The notes beneath the pieces are model-generated. The model searched no databases and was not told where the DNA came from. It was given only the letters and a program-made list of their open reading frames with translations. Source: Phoronis australis (lineage: Eukaryota; Phoronida; Phoronidae). From it: a DNA stretch of 64,000 nucleotides. How positions within the stretch are numbered: position 1 is the stretch's first letter; every line of letters begins with the position of its first letter. Of the stretch, positions 1-12,300 are shown piece after piece. Made by a program: the position numbers and the translations under genes. The stretch lies in contig NMRA01000002.1 of the NCBI GenBank assembly GCA_002633005.1, positions 1,274,077-1,338,076 of the forward strand, written 5' to 3'.

Positions 1-134
1 TTTAAGTATTAAGTACTTGAATGCTTAAATTTTAAGTGAAAATCTTTGTTTCACCATGCAGTGCCACCTATTGATTTTAAGTTCTACATTTTAGTTAGTT
101 GTTGGTGAAAGTAATTGTTGTCTTTTGCCTTTAG

Positions 135-323
135 ACCAAAGAACTGTTCGCCCTCACACGAGACTTCAAACTTCTCTGTGATCCGGTCAACTTCCAGCGC
201 TTGTTCCAGCTGCCACCATCTGTCCCTGTCAGCGATGTTCTTCAGTTTGCTTGTAATCTGAATGCATCTGTCATTGTTAACGAAATTCTTACTGTTTATG
301 ACACATCTATAGTGACTGCTGAG
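135..323 (+). CDS. ABCA exon 1 (unit 1, module A)
   Basis: First exon visible; 63 codons, phase 0/0, acceptor after TTGCCTTTAG, donor GTAAGT. It carries the two module-A cysteines (LLCDP and FACNLN). It is not the gene start: the frame is open upstream through an acceptor and earlier exons are outside the window. Confidence 0.88.
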
Positions 324-3300
324 GTAAGTGTCATGATACTGATGGCTTAGTCCGTGATTGGTCCCTTTATTAGTGTTGGTACATGTATTGGTATTGCTCC
401 ATGTATTACCAGTGGTCAATGTATGACCATTGGTACATATACTACCATTGGTCTATTGGTTTATATATTACTATAATTGCTCCATGTTTAAGTCTTGACA
501 GCGAATCAACAATTTCGTTAATTTAAACGGAGGGTATTCAAACATATAGGGACATCCCACTAGTGTGTGCATGACAGACATATGTTAGTGACCTTTAGAG
601 CCAGCAGAAGCCAATTTATACATTGTGAAACATTGAATATGAGCATACGATATTTCCCCTCAATGATTCTTTTCTATTTCAGATCATGAGATACTTCAAT
701 CACTCGTTACCTGATGGAACTGCTCGTGACTTTGACTGGGACAGACTGGTGCATACTCTGAATCAACTTCAGTTCAAAGCACCCCTCATGCTGACCAAAA
801 ACCCATTTAGTCTGTTTGCCACACTTATGAGTGACTACACTAAGATCAGTTCAGCAGTCGATGGATTGTTTACAGCCATGCAAAACATGAGTTGGAATGG
901 TTTTGAGAGGTAGGTTGGTTTTTAATGTAGCAAATGTTCTCAGTATGATGAATTGACAGGAATGACAAAGGAAATTGCCTGTTGTTCCTTGTTTGTCATA
1001 GGATTAACGCAGATGTATTATGAGCTAATTGCATCTCACTACATTAAAATTGTCGATATAAGAACATGTGACATGGATTTAGCCTATTGAGTAGTCGGGG
1101 TTGACACTAGAGCCTCACAAAATCTGATTTCTTTTCGAATTTATTGAGTCCCCATGTTCATCCTGTCTGAAAATTCTTATAACAACAAAAATGCAAAAAC
1201 AACGTGAAAGAAACAAGAGGACATTGTGATATTCATGTCGTGTCAATTAGAGTAAATGAACAAATTATAAATGAACAAATATTTGTTTATCTTGTCGCAT
1301 CAGTCGAAAGGCTGGTTGGTAAAATCACTGAAAAATCTATGTTCAAGCTCATCATCCTTCCATGTTTTGTTTATCAAAACACAGTAATTTGAAATATATT
1401 TTCTAAATTATCAGGCATATAACATAATAACTCGACAGGCTTGCCAAATGACTAATATGAACCTTGTGAATTATCGTCTTGTCACTATGTGTTGATTGGT
1501 GAAGTCTTGTGTGATTGGGTTGACCAATTAAATCATCGGAATCTTCCTCTCAGTTGCATCAATCATCGGAACGGAAAAGTGTGCTTGTGAACTTGACTTA
1601 AAATTTCGGAGCTTATGAAGTTTTAAAACTCACAACAATAAGCAAGTTTTGACTTGGCTGAGGTTTGTTTTATCAGGGAATTAGATGTGTCCCTTAGAAC
1701 GCACCAGTTCACGGAAAATGGTGTCCTTTTCAATTTCATTGCATATTTCAGTGATGGGGACGTCGTTAACACCAACCCTGAGTAGTTCTTCTATTTCTGC
1801 ATACTGCACTAAAACAACAATGATTTTTCAAACCAACATTGTCATTTCTTACTTATTTTCAGCCCCATTTGCTCAAGAGCTAGAGTAACTAAAAAGATAA
1901 AATGAACTTCTTACTGCTTATTCCGTGCATAGATAAAATAATGTTGGACTTTATATGTGTATTTAGCCACATTTCTGAAAAACTAGATTTTAACTCCATA
2001 AAAGTATAAATTTTCTGAAAGTAGAAACCCTATGTAATTTTTACTTTTATCAAGCTGTCGATCAGTAAAACGAGGCACGTGACCTCATTTTTAGTAAAAT
2101 TCAGGAAAAATGAAACAGGACCTAATTTTGTTTGACTTGAATGTTCTTGATGAAATCTCAAAAACACTGTATAGTTTTCTAAATTATCATTTTGTTATTG
2201 TTTTATGCAACATTTGCGTTCTTTCACAAAAACCATAAATATCTGATTCTTTAATAGCCCTTTATGCAAGAACGGAAGATTTTTAAACACTTCCTAACAG
2301 TGTTTTGGGGAATAGTGCGCAAAGCATAGCACTTGAAAGTTTCATTTGAATCCAGTCATCTATTCCTGAAATACAATGTTCCAAAATTAGCCAAGTTTGG
2401 AATTTTTCTAGGTTTCTACATAACCTTATGATTTATTTAAGTGACATCATCTTGTCATATTTCAGTGTTGCTCTATTCAGCATTGAACAACTGGGCAACC
2501 TCGATGCCATGCTTGTCAATGACTCCACTTGGAGAATGGTGAAGTATGGTATTAACGTTGTTGATGTCATAGTGCAAGGGATGACCAAGCAAATGAAAAG
2601 CATGTCAGGTAGGTTATTATGTAAAGGTTCATTGTCCTCATCTGTTGAACAAATATGTATGGTTCACACACTACCTACCTTGTATGGACCTAGAGGCGCA
2701 TGAGGTCGTGTTACCTGATACTTACATACTTACCTAGTAAGGATGTGGTGATTGATGGAAGTGTTGTCAAATCACGATCTGGGGCCACCGCTTTTGATAC
2801 GCCGAGACCCATTTCGATTCGATCCATAGTTTTAATTTTGTGCCGTTAGGTGTCTTGCTAGGTTATGACTTATTTGTATATTTTGAAGAGATCATTGAAA
2901 TGTGGAACAAAAAACAGCAGCAGCTCGGGATCTTTTATTAGTCTTATGATATTTAGCGATTTTGCGCAGCAGGGAACATCATGAATGCTTGACAAGCATA
3001 GTTGTCACTAGAAAATGTTCATACTCTCATTTTTCCGAAGAAAAATTTAAAGTGAAAAACAGAACGTTGTCACTGTTAAAAATTGGTTTTTCTCACTATG
3101 AAGTTGCTAAAATTGGTACGAGTGGTAAGTTAATTACTTATATTTGAGAATTAAATGAATTAATTTGACAAATGAGGACCAAACAAAAAATAATCAAAAT
3201 TGTCCTAAAAAGAATGCATGGTCCCACCACTACTGCCTAGTCTGTTTAGGCTTAGGGGGGTGCATGAGGCCAAGCCCACACTTTGCTAGTCTGCTCTATC

Positions 3301-6300
3301 CTCTGCTGACTTAGGCATCCCAGTCCAGGCTCTGAAACCCAAATTGTGTTTTCCACGTCTGTTCTTCACCAGGTCATCTTTGGTCTGCTATAATTTCTTC
3401 CACCAGATGGCATCTATGTCAATGCCTTTCTTGTGTCATTGTTCTCATTTTTTCTTAGTACATTTCCAATCAATTTCCATCTTCTTACGTGTATTGATTT
3501 GAAGCACTGGTAAAGTTCTTCATATTAAATTTTAACTGCACAGTATTGAAATATTGACTAGAATTAGACAGGAATAAATACAGTTCACCTCTGAGGCAGA
3601 TTAGTTTATCTGAATTGTAGGCTCGAGATTTTGGATTACTTTTACAAGTCAAAAAGAATACTTTTACTAACTTTCAAACTCTGATTAGGTTGTGTCATGA
3701 AACATCACATTATGCTGACGATGGCTACATCTTTTTTCCTTTACAGACGGGACGTTCAAACTGGAGGATATGTTTGCCAATGCTACGGTAATGAAAGACT
3801 TCCTACAATCAACTGCGGACATGGCACCTGATATGATGGAGGTCATCATGAAGACTGCACTTGACCCCAGCAAGGTGATTACATGTTAGCGGGACATATT
3901 GACTTTTTTATCAAGTATCTGTTGTCATATCTGGGCAAAGTTAAATATTTCACAAGTATATCGTATGGTATCTTCATCCGCACAATTGTTCGGGTATAAG
4001 TTTGCTGCATACCTGGATGTCTGCCAATACGCTGTGTATTGCATAGGAGCACCCTCGTTACTGCGATTACCACACAATGTAAAACGGAATCTTACCTAAT
4101 ATTTAAACCATTGTGTTTAAGACTTAGAATATGGTATTTTTGAAAGTGGCTATGAACCCCCCCCCCCTTTTGATTAATTAACTTTTGATAAATCCTTCCA
4201 GTTGTTGTAACACTGATGGCCTCGACATATTGATTACTCAAATTAGTGTGGATTCTGGTGCCCATTCTGCAGATGCAATGCACTCACGAAAATCAAAGAT
4301 CACGCAAGTCTTGCAAGATAGTGACATGCATTGCAAGCAAAATATTTCCATCCCCAGAAATTCTCTCATGTCTGAGGAAGGAAAATGTTCAGGTCAGTTT
4401 TACATATGAGTCAAATCTTAGATGAATGGTGATGAGTTGGTATTGGCTTTAATCATAGTCATGTATTTGATGAAGCCATGCTCATTCACGCGCTGATTAG
4501 TGCCATGTATAGCTGGCCTGAACATGTTCTCTCATCACCATTTATCCTCAGACCTCCTGTAATGCATGATGTTCATCACATCGTTGTCATGGTTACTGTC
4601 ACGTGTCAATCATAACCTACTCATCTTAGATGGTCATCACCATGCTGAAGATAGACTGGAGCAAGAAGACAATCTGTAACGGTGTCAGCTTCACGGATCT
4701 GATGGACTTCCCGGATACCGAAGCTGTCACTGAGTTTGAAAGACAGCTGTGCAAGATGAATGCCGACTACTTGTCAGAACAGCTGCAGAATTCACCCATG
4801 CAGAAACCTATGACTGAGGCTGTAAGTAACACTTGTCATTTATAGCTCATTGAATATTCTTCATACTAAAAGAGCTCAGTCTTCTCTTTCTAAAATCATG
4901 TCCACTCTAGGGCAAGTAGAGCTACTTGCCCATGGTCAGCCAAGCATCCACACTAAACACCCTACACCGTGCAATAAATATAATAGCACTAACAGGATTC
5001 GGCACCCATATTTACGTATATAAGTGCGTGAGCGCACAGATGATGGTTACTTGCGCCGTGTCTGCAACTTGTACTGTAGCAAGTTATGTTAGAATAAGTT
5101 ACCCTGACTGGATAAGGTGGGGTTATTTGTAACATGTGTGAAGTTGCCCCAGCACAAAAAGCGTCCACACTACTATTAAACCCAGCAACATTTTGTTTCA
5201 GTAGTGAGTTGCTCTAGAGTAAATTTATTGTGAACGGCACTTAAAATTGTTCAATTGAAGCAGATGTACGTACTGCTTATCTCCCAACTTTCCAGTTTCT
5301 AATCTGCAGTTCATCTAAAATTTTATTATTTTTCTTCCGTTTTTAGTGATTTTAAAATTTTATTTGCAATATCTTTGTACTAGATTGAAGTATTCTTCAA
5401 GCCATGGGATGAGACCAACCCCATGCCAGACATTCAACTTGACTGGAAAGCTATTGACCAAAATATGAGGGAAATGTTTGAGGTGATGATGAAGCCAATG
5501 AATGCAACTGGGATGATGAACAACCTTCCACAAGTCAACCTGACTGCATTTGAAGTCAAGATGAACTCTTCTGTAGATCTCTTCCTAAACTATGACTGGT
5601 CTGGTGTGAATGTGGCAGGGTAGGGGTTACCTTGTTGTAATGCTGTACTGCCAATGTAATGTCAATGACGCCATATGATTAAAGCACATATTAGAGGAGA
5701 GAGGCTTGACACATTAAATTAAAAATTGAAAATGTATTAGTTAAATTGAAATCTTAATATAAGACTATGCATACACAATAGTAAAACATGTATTAGATAT
5801 AGGCATTCACTCTGATTTTCGCTGTGTTATTGAGACGTCTGTTGTGGACCCAACCTCACCATCGCTGTACTGATTTGTTTGCCAGATTTCAAGATCTGTA
5901 CAACCTTGTGGACAATATGACCTTGAATGGCTCTGATGATGTTTGGAAGCTGATGTGGAATTCATGGAAGTTGTCGGCTGCAATGAACGCAGCTTTCATC
6001 AAGATGGCCAGTCAACAGATGATTAAGCTTAATGGTAGGTCCAGGATATAGTTAATAGGCTGACAACTACTTTTATTGTGTATTTTTTAGTGAAACTCGT
6101 AAATGCTAAATTGTATGCCCTCACAGGTAAAAGGTTGAAGAAAGTCATTAACTTTGACCGAAAATTTCTTTACCTCATGTGCCTGAAAAAGTGTAATGAC
6201 CAGTGGCTCCACCTTACAGTAACTGATCTCTTTGTTGTTCCAACTGTATCCTGTGTGTGACTTGCAGGTGCCACTGTAACTGTGACTGACTTACTGCCGT

Positions 6301-9300
6301 CCAATGAACTGAAGAGGGCCTTCCGAGCTGTTGAGGAGTCTCCAATGATCACGGAGATGTTACTGAACACCGTGCTGACACTAGTTTCTGACCCGACCAA
6401 GGTGAGCTTGGGTGCTGCTTAGTAGGTATATTCCAGTACACGAATAGGCTTTTGTTCACGGGGCTTCAATTGTTAACGCGACTAAGGGTGCAAAAATCCT
6501 TCTTTAACTGCAATGAAAAGTTGACGGAGCATCAATGTCTGCATTATTGCGACCTCAGTTGATCTGTGGCTGATCTTTTAAAATCTCGCTCTCAAGCATG
6601 GTCTTGCATGATCTTGCTTTTTGGCAAGATTCATGGGTATAAAGGACACAGTCTAGGCGACAACTCGTTCCCTACTTATAAGTGATTTCTGGTCTTGGAA
6701 AAAATTGTTCATTATTACTCAAGGTTCAGTAAGTTGGCTTAACAAGACGGGATCATTTGATGTGCCGAATACAACGTTTAGAAACTGACAGTTGTTTCCC
6801 AGCCAAGAAATAAGGGCTGTTCCAGCAAAATCTGTGTGGGAGGGGGGGGAAGGCAACTGAAATAAAAATTTATGGGTGGTTGCATTTGATTTAAATTCAA
6901 AATGGCTGGTGGTCGTACTTCAAAAAAACAAAAATTTATAGGTCGTTGTCATTTCATTGGGCCATAAATGTTTGATGGTGGGTAATTTTAGTAAATTTTA
7001 TAAACAATCCGCACAGAATCAAAAACTGAAACAAAAATGCAACTTGCAAAAAGCTCCGACTTTTTCACTCCCTCCGATCTCCTCATCGGCATGCCCATAA
7101 CACCATTTAACCACAGGTGCTCGAATTTCTCGATGGCTAATAACCATATATAAGAAACATGTGTTTTCTCAGTAATGAATGACGTTAGTGGTGATGGAGG
7201 AACAGATAAACTCAAGCGCCTGTGCAGTCAACCACAAGAACAAAAAAAAATTACGGGTGGTTGCATTTCAAACTTATAAAGAATTACGGGTGGTAGGCTG
7301 TAGAAATAAATGAAAAATATGGGTGGTGGGTGCGAAAAATAGGTGCCTTCCCCCCCCTCCCATACAGATTTTACTGGAACAGCCCTAAGTACTATTAGTC
7401 TGAATGATGAAAAACGTGAGTTCCAGTTTTATAATGCCAAGCTGTATAAATCAAAAATGAGGCTTTTTGATGGAAGGTGGTTTTGTTGTGTTTTTTGTGG
7501 TTCAGATGAGTTACTGGTCTGTCCATAAAATAGTCAGTGGAAGAAGAGGATCATTGGTTGTGTCTATGTATATATAATGCATTTTATGTTGTAACTGGTA
7601 TACAAGTACATTTCTATGTGATTGTTGACTAATCCAGAAGTGAGGTAGCCAATCACATAGCAGCATAATATTCACTGTACTGTTGCAGCTCACCTATTGG
7701 TCAAATCCTGCCAATCACATAGCAGCATAATATTCACTGTACTGTTGCAGCTCACCTGTTGGTCAAATCTTGCCAATCACATAGCAGCATAATATTCACT
7801 GTACTGTTGTAGCTCACCTATTGGTCAAATCCTGCCAATCACATAGCAGCATAATATTCACTGTACTGTTGTAGCTCACCTATTGGTCAAATCCTGCCAA
7901 TCTGGCCAACTTGTGCGTTAACCAGACAGTGTTTGAAGCTCTGTTCACGCCGCCCAATGCCGGGGCAGATATGAAAGCTGTCATGGAGGTTGTTTGTGGC
8001 GCCAACATCAACGTCACCATCTTAGTGCAAGAACTCACACAAAACTTGGATGGTCTGACTGAGATAATCAGTTTGGTGGTGAGTTCTTAAAATCTGATTT
8101 ACCCGAAGTTTCCGTTCGAGTTCTGTGTTAGGTGCTTTTCGTGGGCTTTTATTTTTGTGTTATATTGATGTAATAGTTGTAACATTGGAATGGACTGGAA
8201 GGCTGTCTTTGATTGGTTAAATCTTTGCGAAGTAAACCAAATGACTACTTGTCAAAAAAGTATTCCAAATTTCATCAAGTGCCCCTGTGGATAAAAGAGG
8301 GTCATCTGTGGCCAAAATTTATTCAGCGGTGGTTGACATTCTGTTGTGATGTGCGAAATCGCGTATAAAGTGTATGACTTGTTGAATGACAAGTGTCATT
8401 TGTGGTGTGTGGAAGCCTGCTAAGGAAGTTCTGTAGGAACATCCTTTCATGGTAAGTAAACAACAGTTATGGGTCACCTACAAGTGACGTCCAGTCTTAC
8501 ACTTCCTAAATTTCATGATACGTTTTTTTTTCTTTTGAGTTCTAAATATTTCTTCAATTTCTTCATTTTAGGCAAGCGAGAAAACTGGTAATAGCATTTA
8601 CCAACTGAACGTGACTGAACTCTTCCTTGGAGCACAGTCTTATGCAAATAGTCTGACGTCTGTCATTCAAAACCCGCCTACATTTGTTTTGCCTAATGAT
8701 GATTGGCTGAATGAAACTGTGTGGACTGACCTCTGGCTGCGTTTTGAAGAAAACAGTGGAAAGTTGGGCATGAGTAATATGTAAGTATTATCTTGTAGTG
8801 ATTTAGAAGCCCAGAGTGTTAAGTGTTTGTGTTCAAGAAGTAATTGTGACATGTCAGCTGTGTACAGTCAGCATCACTTTGAAATGCTTTCTTACCTTAC
8901 AGTACAAGACAAATGTAACTGGACAAAATAAGTTAACGTTGTCCCCGTCACGACAGCCAATTGTGCAATGGGAAACTTGAGAGCCCGCATTCAATGTTAC
9001 ACTATCCTTCTTAACAATGGCGTAACTTTTTTTTGTAGCTCCTCTGGAAACATTGCCTCCTTCTTGCCATTCCTTGAAGGCATGCTGAGCCAGCTTGCAG
9101 TAGACCCTGCTGCTAGAGTAGTACTCAGTAAAGTCAGCGATGTGTTACAGATCACTTCCTTCATGTTTGACGACGCTCAAAGTATGTTGAATTAACTATT
9201 ATGTTGTTAAAAAATCAAATGCTAGCCAACCATTAAAGGTATATGATGAGCTACAGAATTTCATTTTATTATCAAATTCTTCATCAGTCTTTTATTTCTA

Positions 9301-12300
9301 CGGCACGCAATTTTTACTCATAATTTCCATCTGAATTTCAGAGTCTGTCTCTGGTGACCCGTTTGCCATCTACAGAGGGACCGTTGAAGCAGCCAAAATC
9401 CTCGATGTTCTGAACAATGCTCCGGACCTCATGGAAATTCTTCTCAACACAATGTTGTCTTATGAAAAGGTACTGTTAGCTATAGAATTTGGCCATCTGT
9501 TTGTGTTTAGATAACATGTCAATGCTGAGTGACTTGTGTGTTTATCTCAAGGCCCAGTTGCTGTGGCTGATTACCGTTTTTGCGTAATATTTTTGTTGAG
9601 CAGGAACAAAGAACGCACCCACATGCATGCACAAGCACACACAAACCCATATGCTCAGCTGTCTATTGCCTCTTGCAGGTGACTTTGGAATCATTTGACT
9701 TGGTTTTTAAGTTATTTGGTCTTGCCTTAAAATGGGCGATTTTCATGGTTCATTATACGTTCTTAAGGACGTTCACAGTAATTTGTGATAGATCTTATTA
9801 CTTTCTAGTCCAATGTTAGGTGTATGCCAGCAGCTACTTAGGGTTATATGCCCGTAGATGATGTTCATTCTATAAGCTTACTTTTGTTTTAGGCTAACGC
9901 CCTCATTCAGCTGCTGGCCGCCAATGCCTCTGCTGTATGCATGGACCCATCCAGGATAACACCGTATGTTGTGTACGGAGAAAACACTCGTGTGAACGTG
10001 ACATCGCTAGTGCATATGTTCTGTACTATGGATTACGATGTTTTACTGAAGGAGTTGAGTCAGCCATATTCCCGCTCGACTGCTGTATTTGCCAGACTGG
10101 TGTGTATTATATGTTTCTATATGGTAGTTGAATAGTAATTTTGGGGTTACTGATATATTCTATTAGTCAGAACCTGAATGCCCGTTTGCACTGTCTTAAC
10201 ACTTAATTGCAACAGTTCTGTTTCTCTTAGTTCTGCCTGCCAAATAGAATGTGTATTTTGTATTGACATTGTTTAGTTAAGCTACACAAATAACTGGAAT
10301 CATTGATGCATGTCAAGTGTTACAAATGTTGTGAATGAAGGGTAATGCCATGTGTACACACACTGCGGAGCACGAAACAATCTACAGTTTGCTTTTGCTG
10401 ATGTAGCACTGTTTCATGGTTTTGACAGTTTAAGATGTAAGTGCCACCATGTGGGGCCAGTACTACAATGTTCTGATGGAGCTTTGAACTCTGACCTCAA
10501 ACTCTGACGTCACACATGTGAACACAGTGTTAAGTACCACTCTAAGCGATTTTGTCCGTTTCCTTATTTCAGTTTGCTGTCCCGTACAATGAGAACTATA
10601 ACAGCAGCACGTTTGTGTCCAACCTTCAGCGTGCCATCTCCTCAATCACTGGTGCATCTCAGGCCTTCACTCGGCTCTTCCTTGCATCTGTGAATAACAC
10701 AACACCCATTGCTCCTCGCTGGATGGATGAACACGTGTGGAAGACCACTTTTGGCAGAGTAGCCGAGCGGCTGCAGCAGCAACAAGTCAACCTGACGTAA
10801 GTCAACAGTGGTGGTTGGTGTTAACATATGAGTGTTGAATTTACTGCATGCGTACCTCCCACCTGGCTATGGTGTTTACCTGTCCTTGTAGTCAGTTTAC
10901 AATATCACCCACATATCTTTAATCAGGTTACAACATCAGTGTATGTTGTCTTCGTGCATATCCCTGTACTCGGATTACAAAATCAGTGAGGGTTGTGTTC
11001 ACCCATATCCCTGCACTTGGCATACAATACCAGTGTATGTTGTGTTCATCCATGTCCCTGTACTCAGATTACAACGTCAATTAGTGGTGTGTTCACCCAT
11101 ATCCCTGTACTTGGCATACAATACCAGTGTATGTTGTGTTCACCCATCTCCCTGTAATTGGCCTACAACAAAAGTGTGTGGTGTGTTCACCCATATCCCT
11201 GTACTCGGATTACAACGTCAATTAATGGTGTGTTCACCCATATCCCTGTACTTGGCATACAATACCAGTGTATGTTGTGTTCACCCATCTTCCTGTAATT
11301 GGCCTACAACATCAGTGTGTGGTGTTTTCACCCATATCCCAGTAATCAGCTTACAACATCATTTCACCTCGATCAGAGTGGCTTACCATTTACTTTTGAT
11401 GTCCTGCAACTGTCAAAATAATAGGTTTGTAGACGAACTTCTGACAAGCGTATTATGCCTGTGGATTGTTGGTATCTAGTGACCGATGCATTCTCTTCCA
11501 CTGCAGACAAGTAGACTATGCAGGAATAGTGATGTCTGCCATGAGGCCATTACTGAGCATGCTGGGACCCAGTGAACAACAGGTGTTTGCCAGGATAGCT
11601 GACAGTTACTTGTTTACGGTTGAGCTGATGAAGATGATACAAGGTAGGCTTGTGTGCTGATGATTACCAAGTGTTTGTATGCTCAGTTACACTGCACAGT
11701 CACAGTCGTGTGCGGATTGTGTTGAGAGGTTGGTGTTGGTTTAGTAACAAAGCACCCAGTCTCTCTGATATGCAATGTGAAATTCACCGTCTTGTAAGTT
11801 AGACCACTTACTTCCATAACACAGATTTGGAAGGCTGGGAACATGTTATTGATTAAAGGCTAAAAATGTTTTGCTCTTCTGGGATTCTGCCTGTCATTAC
11901 TTTTTATTACTTGATTATCTCTACCATAGCAACTCCCTCTGAAGTCCGTTCAATGTTCAATGACACAGTGGAACTGAAAAAGTTGATAGGAATGTTGGAC
12001 AATCTGCCAGGTTACGTTGAAGACCTCCTCTATGTGGCTTCTGACCCTGTCAAGGTAGTTACGCATGGTGTTAATCTTTATTTACCTTGTTTTGCTAGAC
12101 AAAAGCAACAAAAAGTAGGTCTTCTAGTCTCATGAAATCTGATACCATTGTAGAATTCAATCTGTTACAAACAAGAACATCGAAACCATCAGCGACTCCA
12201 AAAAATGTTTCAGACTTTATTGGAGTTGGCTAATCCTAAAATTGCGGATTTAAAAATGGTACATATACACATTGCCTGTGACTTGAGTTCTGATGAGTAT

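Noticed and set aside
84-419. Minus-strand 111-residue open frame
   Set aside because: It lies opposite exon 1 and is rich in Thr/Asn low-complexity sequence from an intronic repeat; the plus strand has a clear module A with good splice sites.
2745-2840. tRNA gene or SINE head
   Set aside because: A box-B-like word is present, but no box A at the right distance and no cloverleaf could be drawn.
3899-4409. Possible exons between modules D and A of units 1 and 2
   Set aside because: Open frames occur on both strands, but neither the phase chain nor module similarity supports an exon; D (exon 4) joins A (exon 5) directly in phase 0.
10943-11479. 178-residue plus-strand open frame
   Set aside because: It is generated by the 47-base minisatellite and cannot be joined in phase with exons 14 and 15, which splice to each other.
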